Of a stretch of DNA of 9,483 nt, positions 1 through 5,600 are shown one piece after another. This stretch comes from JALHTG01 sp964528315. Its GTDB lineage: Archaea > Thermoproteota > Bathyarchaeia > 40CM-2-53-6 > JALHTG01. Position 1 is the stretch's first letter, and every line of letters begins with the position of its first letter. The position numbers were made by a program, and so were the translations under genes. The notes under the pieces are model-generated. The model worked only from the letters and a program-made list of their open reading frames with translations. It was not told the origin of the DNA and did not search any database. The DNA is taken from contig CAZGRO010000057.1 in assembly GCA_964528315.1 (NCBI GenBank), forward strand, positions 1 through 9,483, in the 5' to 3' direction.

Positions 1-3
1 GCG

Positions 4-399
4 ATGAAGCCTCCCTGCATGCTCGTAACGTCGTATGTGCTTCCGGCGGCGAGGGTTATCGTTGCCAGGAGCCTAATCAAAGCGCATGACCTGAAGCCTG
101 TCACGGTAGCGGTTAGGATGGGCCTTACCCCGGCTGCAGTCACACAGTATGTTTCTGGCGTGAGAGGCGCGAAGCTGGTTGGTGCCCTTCAGGCGTCAGA
201 CAGGGCAAGAAGAGTGTTGGACAGACTTGTTGAGGAATTGCTGAATGCTCGATCTGAAGCATTGGTGATCATGCCTTTGGTCTGTGAGTTGTGCAGGATC
301 GTGAGGGAGGAGCATATGCTATGCTCTATCTGTGACCTTGCCCGCAGAAGACATGAGTGTGATCTGTGTCTGGTTGGCGGTTGCCGGATGGGGCGTTGA
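4..399 (+). CDS. COG2522-type HTH transcriptional regulator with cysteine-rich C-terminus
   Basis: This is a predicted DNA-binding regulator of 131 residues. It opens with MKPPC, and residues about 15-55 form a helix-turn-helix with the stretch TPAAVTQYVSG as turn and recognition helix. This arrangement matches the archaeal COG2522 family of predicted regulators, as I recall it. The C-terminal part carries three CxxC pairs (C94/C97, C107/C110, C119/C122) plus C127 and C5. That suggests a metal or Fe-S site that could sense redox or metal state, but the ligand is inference. The ATG at position 4 is chosen because MKPPC is typical of the family start. Only three bases lie upstream, so its promoter is outside the window. 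A 61-base gap with its own promoter separates it from the next gene. The regulated genes are not known. Confidence 0.75.
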   Translation: MKPPCMLVTSYVLPAARVIVARSLIKAHDLKPVTVAVRMGLTPAAVTQYVSGVRGAKLVGALQASDRARRVLDRLVEELLNARSEALVIMPLVCELCRIVREEHMLCSICDLARRRHECDLCLVGGCRMGR

Positions 400-417
400 T
401 GTGCCATCCACGGAACA

Positions 418-426
418 TTAATATAT
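418..426 (+). promoter_or_regulatory. TATA box for the zinc-ribbon gene
   Basis: TTAATATAT is the most AT-rich stretch between the two first genes. It lies 35-43 bases before the ATG at 461. An archaeal start site about 25 bases downstream would fall near 447-451, leaving a short leader that still includes the Shine-Dalgarno. Confidence 0.5.
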
Positions 427-450
427 CACCTATCGACATAGTACGGCGCC

Positions 451-458
451 GGGAGGAG
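451..458 (+). promoter_or_regulatory. Shine-Dalgarno before the zinc-ribbon gene
   Basis: GGGAGGAG complements the CUCC core of the archaeal 16S rRNA 3' end. Its GGAGG core ends four bases before the ATG at 461, which supports that start over any internal methionine. Confidence 0.7.
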
Positions 459-460
459 CA

Positions 461-721
461 ATGAAAAGTCAAAGACCCCAGACGAATCCGGTACCTGACA
501 GATATGCTATTTTCTCGCAAGCCCCTCAGCTGCTTGCATCCGCCATAGTGGAGGGAGTAGACTACTTGTCTAAATGCCTGAAATGTGCCGCAGAAGTTGT
601 TACCCCTGTCAAAGAGTGGGACATAAAACCGAAGAGCGGAAGAGGCGCTGCACTTCACATCAGACTTTTCCAATGTCCTAACTGCGGCCACAAGTTCAGG
701 GTAACACTAAAGGCGAACTAG
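461..721 (+). CDS. Small zinc-ribbon protein with Cren7-like C-terminal half
   Basis: The 86-residue product carries two CxxC knuckles, C39/C42 (CLKC) and C72/C75 (CPNC), which should bind one zinc ion as a zinc ribbon. Residues 52-83 resemble the crenarchaeal chromatin protein Cren7: a tryptophan (W53), a PK pair (57-58), a basic-glycine loop (SGRG, 59-62), a beta strand ending in LF (69-70), then a turn and GHKFR (76-80). In Cren7 the equivalent strands contact DNA and the turn has no cysteines. Comparative work, as I recall it, derives Cren7/Sul7 from a zinc-ribbon ancestor, so this could be such a protein. DNA binding is inference. Residues 1-38 are probably helical and match nothing I know. 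TATA box, Shine-Dalgarno and ATG are all well placed. The gene is convergent with the UPF0282 gene, 57 bases away. It could instead be an ordinary zinc-ribbon protein. Confidence 0.72.
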   Translation: MKSQRPQTNPVPDRYAIFSQAPQLLASAIVEGVDYLSKCLKCAAEVVTPVKEWDIKPKSGRGAALHIRLFQCPNCGHKFRVTLKAN

Positions 722-778
722 CAAGCAAGACCGGATCTGCCAGGACCGGCTCCTCCCCCCAAATAACCACATTCTTAG

Positions 779-1765
779 CTAAAGAGGTGGAGCTATCGTC
801 TTCCGCTCCATCTCTGATATCTTTGTCCATCCAATGAATTCCTTGCTTGGAGGCTCCTTATCATAAAGAGCCTTTCTCCTAGCCTCAAGAAGGGTCTCTG
901 TCTTCCCTGCGTATTCAGCCGCAGTCACCACCTGGTTTCGGTGCTTCTCAGCCTTCTCGAACACCCTTCCTGCATGACTTCTCCAGTCTTCGCTTCTGAG
1001 AATGTGATGATCGAGAATCGTAACAGGGACAGATCTGGCTATCTTCTCAAGATTTCGAAAGCCATCTTCAATTGTGGCATCCGATACTTTCGTTCCTACG
1101 AGATAGAGTGGCTGGCCTCCAACGATCAGAAGGTCTGGTTTCTCCGCCAGAATCATCTTGAGTGTTTCCGGAGATGAAGGACCTTGAACATCTGAGCTAT
1201 GCATCACCTTTTCTCCATCGTGCGTAATGATGAGCATAAGAACCCATCCAAGCTCGGAATCCTTCTCTCCATGAGGCACCGGGCAAGAGAATCGGAGTTC
1301 AGTCTCTTTCAGTCTAATCGTCTTCCCATCGGCAACATCGAATCGGTCAACAAACTTGCTTGACACCTTCTGGAATAACCATCCTCTGCGTCTTTGGCTC
1401 ATGTTTACATGGCTTTTCGTATCCTTTGCAAGCACGGGTTTTCCTGCGTAGATTGCTCTTGCTTCCTCGGGGCTGCTTCCGCAGTAGACGGTGTCAACGT
1501 AGTTGGGTGTGTGATGGTCGTAATGGTAGTGAGAGATCGTTATGATGTCGGCCTTCTGAGCGGCTTCTCGTATCGCGGCACGGCAGCGGTTTCTTTCTGC
1601 ATATTCTCTCGGATGAGGCATCAATGAGAATCTGGGAGCCACAGATATCCCCGGGTCAATGAGTACCTTCAGATCTCCGGTTTCAACGAAGGTACACATT
1701 GATCGAACTCCCATGCTTTCAAAGGCGAGAGGTGTGACTTTGATCCCAGTCATGCTTCGTTTCAT
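779..1765 (-). CDS. UPF0282 (COG2248) metallo-beta-lactamase-fold hydrolase
   Basis: This predicted metal-dependent hydrolase has about 328 residues. Numbering from a GTG one codon upstream (1768), the metal-binding motif HYHYDHH lies at 80-86. Further likely ligands are H166 in PHGEKD, D193 in SSDVQGP and the histidines of LDHH near 253-256. The N-terminal stretch PLAFESMGVRSMCTFVET and the layout match UPF0282, an archaeal family of unknown substrate; the fold includes nucleases and other phosphoesterases. I place the start at the ATG at 1765. The adjacent GTG at 1768 and a later ATG (M6) are alternatives. A TATA-like AATAAAAA lies about 25-32 bases upstream and no Shine-Dalgarno is visible, consistent with a leaderless message. 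The gene stands alone between convergent and same-strand neighbours. Family assignment is firm; the reaction is unknown. Confidence 0.88.
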   Translation of the reverse strand: MKRSMTGIKVTPLAFESMGVRSMCTFVETGDLKVLIDPGISVAPRFSLMPHPREYAERNRCRAAIREAAQKADIITISHYHYDHHTPNYVDTVYCGSSPEEARAIYAGKPVLAKDTKSHVNMSQRRRGWLFQKVSSKFVDRFDVADGKTIRLKETELRFSCPVPHGEKDSELGWVLMLIITHDGEKVMHSSDVQGPSSPETLKMILAEKPDLLIVGGQPLYLVGTKVSDATIEDGFRNLEKIARSVPVTILDHHILRSEDWRSHAGRVFEKAEKHRNQVVTAAEYAGKTETLLEARRKALYDKEPPSKEFIGWTKISEMERKTIAPPL

Positions 1766-1789
1766 CACTCATAGGTTGTGCTGCACATG

Positions 1790-1797
1790 TTTTTATT
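1790..1797 (-). promoter_or_regulatory. TATA box for the UPF0282 gene
   Basis: On the minus strand this reads AATAAAAA, 25-32 bases before the ATG at 1765. That spacing would put the transcription start at or next to the start codon (leaderless). Confidence 0.45.
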
Positions 1798-1934
1798 TGT
1801 GGGTGGAGGAGACTCTCTTGGTGAGCGATGACGACTCTGGCCCAAATGACTCCAGAATGAGTTGGATCTTGAGTGCGGTTGAGCTCACCGCTGAGGAGCC
1901 AGCTCGCGCTCACTGATTTGCCTTGGTTGTGGTG

Positions 1935-1947
1935 GGCAACTGTTGCC
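1935..1947. repeat. 13-base palindrome GGCAAC-T-GTTGCC
   Basis: Six-base arms flank a single central T. It sits between the end of the DUF4392 gene and the UPF0282 promoter. It could be a regulator binding site or a small hairpin after the DUF4392 gene; there is no U-run to support a terminator. Confidence 0.3.
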
Positions 1948-2023
1948 TGGTTCGCGTGAATGGTAGACAGAAGGACGAGCCCTTCAGACCTAGCTGCGAT
2001 AGTTTCGGAATTCGGATAGGGGT

Positions 2024-3187
2024 TCACCATTCTCTTTCGAAGGTCTTGAGACTTTGAAGCACAGATAGCCGAAGCAATTCCACTATGTGTACACCTGTCA
2101 TGTAGGGGGTCCCATCCTCGGTTGGCGTCGTGTACGAGGTTGCTCCGTCCGGGCACCCAATGTCGGCACACGCATGTAGAATTCGCTTCTGGAGCCGTCC
2201 GTCATGCATAACCTCGCCATTTCCAACAAGGTGGGCTAGACAGGCGGCGATGCCGTAGCACCCCCAGTTTGAGATCGTGGCTGGGAAAGCTATGTCTGCC
2301 TTGACGGATGTGGCTATTCCTGAACCGCATGGGCATCTGCACTTGTCTCCCCAGGGCTGATATTTCCTTATGGCGTCCTCAATCGTCCCCAGACCCATCT
2401 CATTGCCATTGTCGCCCAAGGAAATGGTGGGTATCTTGGCGGCTCTTGCTGCATCCAAAATGTGATCCAACCTTCCTGCGCGCATGCTTGGATCAGAATG
2501 GTGTCCAAACCCGAAGGCGGTATGGTATACGCCCTTGAAGTTTCGACCCATATCTTCACTCGAAATTACCACGGAAGGATTCCATTGGTGAACAATTGTC
2601 TCTGCCCGAAGTGTTGCCTCTTCCGCCGTCGAAGGAGGGAAACTGAGGACGGAAACCCTGTGTTTTCTAGCTTTCAGCTTCGAAGGATCGACTGGCATTA
2701 ACCCTGCGGCAATGCACGTTTCTGGTATCACTCGGATGGTCCTTGCAGGATCGGGCAGCAGGTCGGTTGCTGCGGTTGAACTTACGATCACTGAGATGCC
2801 ACCAAGGCCTATGTCAATAGCTCTTGCCAAGGCCGCAATGCCTGGAGCGCCATCCATCTCATGGCTATTCGTTATCATTAGCACAATGTCATTGGATCTG
2901 ATTTTGGCCTGAAGCATTTCGGCAGCTGTCAAAGATATGGGTCGGCCGAATTTCTTTCTTGCAGCTTCATAGATCAGGCCGATCTTTGCGTTGTTCCCCC
3001 GGACTGGGTCTGTCAGAGGGCCGCGAGGTTCCCCCAGCGCATTCGAAACTAGCTTGTCAACAACATCTCCAAACCAATAGCTGTCGTCATGCTCTGTCAA
3101 CACTATGACCTTCCAGTAGTGATGCATCCCAATGTGTACCATGGATATTACTTGAACTGTTGCTGTTTTGGTAATCTTGAAAAACAT
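2024..3187 (-). CDS. DUF4392 / D-glutamate cyclase-like protein
   Basis: The 387-residue product matches the DUF4392 family. This domain is also found in the mitochondrial D-glutamate cyclase DGLUCY, which converts D-glutamate to 5-oxo-D-proline. Visible family features are the early PVRGNNAKIGLIYEA stretch (61-75), GDNGNEMGLG (258-267), a cysteine cluster CRCPCG (283-288) and SNWGCYGIAA (306-315). The exact substrate here is inference. The first 37 or so residues precede the usual family core. Later ATGs (M16, M21) are possible starts, but a TATA-like element 21-28 bases before the ATG at 3187 supports the long form as a leaderless message. It is divergent from orc1/cdc6 across 52 bases, and its last codons (TGG TGA) overlap an ATG of doubtful meaning. 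Nothing in the window suggests an amino-acid pathway around it. Confidence 0.82.
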   Translation of the reverse strand: MFFKITKTATVQVISMVHIGMHHYWKVIVLTEHDDSYWFGDVVDKLVSNALGEPRGPLTDPVRGNNAKIGLIYEAARKKFGRPISLTAAEMLQAKIRSNDIVLMITNSHEMDGAPGIAALARAIDIGLGGISVIVSSTAATDLLPDPARTIRVIPETCIAAGLMPVDPSKLKARKHRVSVLSFPPSTAEEATLRAETIVHQWNPSVVISSEDMGRNFKGVYHTAFGFGHHSDPSMRAGRLDHILDAARAAKIPTISLGDNGNEMGLGTIEDAIRKYQPWGDKCRCPCGSGIATSVKADIAFPATISNWGCYGIAACLAHLVGNGEVMHDGRLQKRILHACADIGCPDGATSYTTPTEDGTPYMTGVHIVELLRLSVLQSLKTFEREW

Positions 3188-3207
3188 GCTCTGGCTCTGT
3201 TTCGCGG

Positions 3208-3216
3208 TACATAAAG
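3208..3216. promoter_or_regulatory. Shared divergent TATA element
   Basis: Only 52 bases separate the ATG of the DUF4392 gene (3187, minus) from the TTG of orc1/cdc6 (3240, plus). The single AT-rich core reads ACATAAAG on the plus strand (3209-3216), 24-31 bases before the TTG. It reads TTTATGTA on the minus strand (3215-3208), 21-28 bases before the ATG. Both distances fit TATA boxes of leaderless messages, so one element may position transcription in both directions. Confidence 0.45.
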
Positions 3217-3239
3217 CCTAAAGCATAGCACATCCAACC

Positions 3240-4499
3240 TTGTCACAAATCTTGGAAGAAGATGAATTGGGTCGAGGATCAGAGATCATCAAAGAGACTT
3301 TGGATAGGCCATCAATCCTTAAGAACGAAGCAGCTCTCTCAATAGACTACATCCCAGCGAACCTGCCTCACCGCGAAGAAAAACTCCGATTCCTCGCCCA
3401 ATTGTTCCGATTCACTCTTGAAAACCCTGGTTCCATGAACCAGAAAGTCCTGATAACTGGGAAGATTGGCACGGGGAAGACCGCGGTTTCTCAACGCTTC
3501 GGAACTGATCTGGTGAAGATCGCGAAATCGCGGAAGATCAACCTGAGGTATATTCATGTCAACTGCAGAGAGTGTCGGGGCAGCCTTTTTCTGATCTTGA
3601 AACGAGCACTGGCCGAGTTTGTTCCCAGCTTTCCCCAAAGAGGTTACTCTTCGGAAGAGCTTCTGCAAATGCTCATGGATGTCTTGGACAAGAATAATGC
3701 CTTTGTCATCCTTGCCCTTGATGAGCTTGAAAGCCTCATTCGCGCTGAGGGAGGGACACCGCTCTACAACCTGACAAGGATCCAAGAAGGGCGACTAGAC
3801 AGGCCCATGCGACTCTCGCTCATCTGCATTCTGCGTCAGCCAGAATATCTAAAGCGGCTTGACAGCAGCACGATAGGAACGCTCCAACACAACATAGTGC
3901 AGATGGACCCTTACTCCATCGAACAGCTTACGGCCATATTGGAAGACAGAGTAAGACTTTCCTTCCGAGAAGGAACCGCTCCAGATGAATCAATTCGCTT
4001 CATTGCAGAACTCGCATCAACCACTGGAGATGCAAGATACGCAATTGAACTCCTGTGGCGATCTGCAAAATACGCAGATGCTGAGGCAAAGCGGGAGCTG
4101 GAGCCAGAGCATGTAAGGAAGGCGGTTTCCGCCGTATATCCGACGATCCGAGGGGACTACGTGAAAAGTCTTTCTCGCCAAGAGAGGATAACTCTCTTAG
4201 CTATAACTCGGGCGCTGGAATCCTCGGGTTCAGCCTACGTAACAATGGGAGAGATCGAGAAAGCCTACCGCATTGTGTGCGAGGAGTTGAGAGAAACGCC
4301 GAGAGCACATACACAGCTCTGGAAGTTTGTTCGTGAACTCTCCGCGTCTGGAATCATTGAGGCAAAGAAGTCAGGAAAAGGAATCAGGGGCCGGACAACT
4401 ATGGTCGGCTTGACGATGACATCGGCATCGGCTATGAGAAAATGGCTTGAATTCTCATTTGCTGGTCAGGACAAGGAGCCTCGCAAGGAATTCTTCTAG
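3240..4499 (+). CDS. Orc1/Cdc6-family AAA+ replication initiator
   Basis: The product has 419 residues. The order is typical: IDYIPANLPHREEKL (35-49), Walker A GKIGTGKT (74-81), Walker B ILALDE (157-162), sensor 2 GDARYAIELL (263-272, R266), and a C-terminal winged helix from about 300 to 395. Archaeal Orc1/Cdc6 proteins bind origins, recruit the MCM helicase and can act as regulators. The sensor 1 segment reads LICILRQPEYL (194-204), where the family usually has an asparagine; R199 stands near that position, so this may be a divergent paralogue. No ATG occurs before M66. TTG at 3240 is chosen because an in-frame stop lies at 3219-3221 and a TATA-like element is 24-31 bases upstream. TTG at 3252 and 3267 are alternatives. 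I see no origin recognition repeats beside it. Confidence 0.9.
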   Translation: MSQILEEDELGRGSEIIKETLDRPSILKNEAALSIDYIPANLPHREEKLRFLAQLFRFTLENPGSMNQKVLITGKIGTGKTAVSQRFGTDLVKIAKSRKINLRYIHVNCRECRGSLFLILKRALAEFVPSFPQRGYSSEELLQMLMDVLDKNNAFVILALDELESLIRAEGGTPLYNLTRIQEGRLDRPMRLSLICILRQPEYLKRLDSSTIGTLQHNIVQMDPYSIEQLTAILEDRVRLSFREGTAPDESIRFIAELASTTGDARYAIELLWRSAKYADAEAKRELEPEHVRKAVSAVYPTIRGDYVKSLSRQERITLLAITRALESSGSAYVTMGEIEKAYRIVCEELRETPRAHTQLWKFVRELSASGIIEAKKSGKGIRGRTTMVGLTMTSASAMRKWLEFSFAGQDKEPRKEFF

Positions 4500-4558
4500 C
4501 TCACTCCCTCATGATTCGGCAGACTCAATGAAAAGACTAATAGCCCCGAGAAAACAGC

Positions 4559-5077
4559 GTGCAATCTGTCCTAACCGTTTGCCAAGGTAAGACAGGCAGA
4601 GAATGGTTCGAAATGACGGGACCTCAGCCAGTTTTCAGTATGGTGAACATAGCAGGAAAGATTGAAGAAGAGAGAGAGGCTGTCGCCACAGGAAAACTCA
4701 GACTGAAAAAGAGAACAATAGATCGCATGCGAGGACGCAAGATAGAGAAAGGAGATCCGCTCGCGGCGGCAGAGATCGCCGCTATCCTCGCGGCGAAGAA
4801 GACAAGTGAATTGATACCGCTCTGTCATCCAATTCCAATCACGGAAGTGAAGGCCGTGGGCAAGGTTGCTGATGACGGAGTCATGGTTGAGGTTGTCGTC
4901 AAAAGCAAAGGGCGAACAGGTGTGGAGATGGAGGCACTGGTTGCCGCCTCAATGTACCTCCTGACGGTGTGGGACATGACAAAGCAATATGAGAAAGACA
5001 AGAACGGGCAATATCCATTCACGGCCATCGATCAAATCCGAATCAGAAGAAAGGTGAAGAAGCACGTGCGCGGCTAG
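4559..5077 (+). CDS. moaC: Cyclic pyranopterin monophosphate synthase MoaC
   Basis: MoaC converts 3',8-cyclo-7,8-dihydro-GTP from MoaA into cyclic pyranopterin monophosphate, the first stable molybdopterin intermediate, in the cytoplasm. In the 172-residue form the conserved blocks are KGDPLAAAEIA (64-74, catalytic K64), KKTSELIPLCHPIP (80-93), GVEMEA (121-126) and WDMTK (138-142), whose D139 and K142 match the known active-site Asp and Lys. Residues ending EKDKNGQYP are typical of archaeal MoaC. The start is uncertain. The GTG at 4559 adds about 27 residues before the family core MVNIAGK, and ATG at 4613 (M19) or 4640 (M28) would give more usual lengths. None has a clear Shine-Dalgarno. The gene lies 59 bases after orc1/cdc6 and runs directly into moaB, forming a moaC-moaB-moaA unit. 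Confidence 0.93.
   Translation: MQSVLTVCQGKTGREWFEMTGPQPVFSMVNIAGKIEEEREAVATGKLRLKKRTIDRMRGRKIEKGDPLAAAEIAAILAAKKTSELIPLCHPIPITEVKAVGKVADDGVMVEVVVKSKGRTGVEMEALVAASMYLLTVWDMTKQYEKDKNGQYPFTAIDQIRIRRKVKKHVRG
5053..5057 (+). promoter_or_regulatory. Possible Shine-Dalgarno for moaB inside the moaC end
   Basis: GGTGA complements UCACC of the archaeal 16S 3' end. It lies six bases before an in-frame ACG at 5064 and 24 bases before an in-frame ATT at 5082. It would suit an ACG start overlapping moaC by 14 bases, the same overlap seen between moaB and moaA. GGTGA may also be chance within coding sequence. Confidence 0.3.
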
Positions 5078-5081
5078 CTCC

Positions 5082-5600
5082 ATTCAGGAACACAAGAAGA
5101 AAGCTCCTGTCTCAGTTGGCATCGCCATCATTACTTGCAGCACTTCGAGACACAGTGCTAGGAAGCAGGGACGCCCGATCAGTGATGAGTCAGGTGATCT
5201 GATCGCATCTCTCGCGTCGAAAGCTGGACACAGGGTGGTAAGCAGAGTGCTGATTCCGGACAGTCGACGCGATCTTGCACGGGAGATCACGAAAGCCAAG
5301 AGATCGAGGGAAGTTGGATCCATTATCATTTGCGGCGGGACCGGAATAACCAAACAAGATATCACGATAGAGGTTGTCGAGAGAATTCTCGACAAGGAGA
5401 TTCCTGGCTTCGGAGAACTATTCAGAAAACTCAGCTACGACGAGGTAGGATCAGCTGCCATACTATCCCGGGGCATCTCAGGGGTCACTTGCGGAAAGAT
5501 CATCTTCTGTCTTCCTGGTTCTAGGAATGCGGTCCAATTGGCTATGAATCAATTGATACTCCCAGAGATCGGCCATATGGTAAAACATGCCTCCGAGTGA
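5082..5600 (+). CDS. moaB: Molybdopterin adenylyltransferase-family protein MoaB, non-canonical start
   Basis: MoaB-family proteins activate molybdopterin by adenylylation before metal insertion. The familiar core is present: GGTGITKQD with its catalytic-type Asp, GFGELFRKLSYDEVGSAAILSR and LPGSRNAV. The first canonical start is a GTG at 5235, but the frame is open back to 5058. It encodes the normal N-terminal third there: EHKKKAP, the strand VSVGIAIIT, then SDESG and ASKAGHRV. No ATG, GTG or TTG precedes 5235. ATT at 5082 gives a 172-residue protein of ordinary MoaB length beginning right before EHK, four bases after the moaC stop. ACG at 5064 is the alternative, with a well-spaced GGTGA. 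A base error turning ATG into ATT, or an indel splitting a MoaC-MoaB fusion, would look the same. The 3' end overlaps moaA by 14 bases. Confidence 0.85.
   Translation: MQEHKKKAPVSVGIAIITCSTSRHSARKQGRPISDESGDLIASLASKAGHRVVSRVLIPDSRRDLAREITKAKRSREVGSIIICGGTGITKQDITIEVVERILDKEIPGFGELFRKLSYDEVGSAAILSRGISGVTCGKIIFCLPGSRNAVQLAMNQLILPEIGHMVKHASE

Larger units (their letters stand above)
1769..2023. other. 255-base intergenic stretch with two inverted repeats, no convincing gene
   Basis: This is the longest stretch in the window without an assigned gene. It holds the UPF0282 promoter at its left end. GGTGAGC (1820-1826) pairs with GCTCACC (1883-1889) across a 56-base loop. GGCAAC-T-GTTGCC (1935-1947) is a near-perfect short palindrome. 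The minus strand is open across the whole stretch: an ATG at 2030-2028 overlaps the TGA of the DUF4392 gene and could encode about 103 residues ending at 1719, inside the UPF0282 gene. The product is rich in S, H, Q and N, unlike its neighbours, and I recognise nothing in it, so I do not call it a gene. I see no tRNA or clear box C/D RNA. Confidence 0.4.

Noticed and set aside
731..749. A hairpin (CCGG arms) between the zinc-ribbon gene and the UPF0282 gene as a terminator
   Set aside because: The stem is only four plus two pairs with a bulge and is followed by C, not T, on the plus strand. Archaeal termination usually relies on T-runs.
1820..1894. A box C/D guide RNA suggested by GCGATGA (1826-1832), CTGA (1891-1894) and the GGTGAGC/GCTCACC stem
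   Set aside because: The stem arms are in the wrong order relative to the CTGA box, the C box is imperfect and there are no convincing internal C'/D' boxes.
1719..2030. A possible 103-residue protein on the minus strand filling the gap after the DUF4392 gene
   Set aside because: Composition is rich in S, H, Q and N unlike the neighbouring proteins, no family is recognisable, and its end runs 50 bases into the well-supported UPF0282 gene. Kept only as a low-interest observation.
3108..3130. An origin recognition box, from TTCCAGT near 3113
   Set aside because: Only half of the usual mini-ORB pattern matches, it is a single copy and it lies inside the DUF4392 coding sequence.
5235..5237. GTG at 5235 as the true moaB start
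   Set aside because: It would remove the first strand and the SDESG region of the fold, which are encoded intact just upstream in the same frame.
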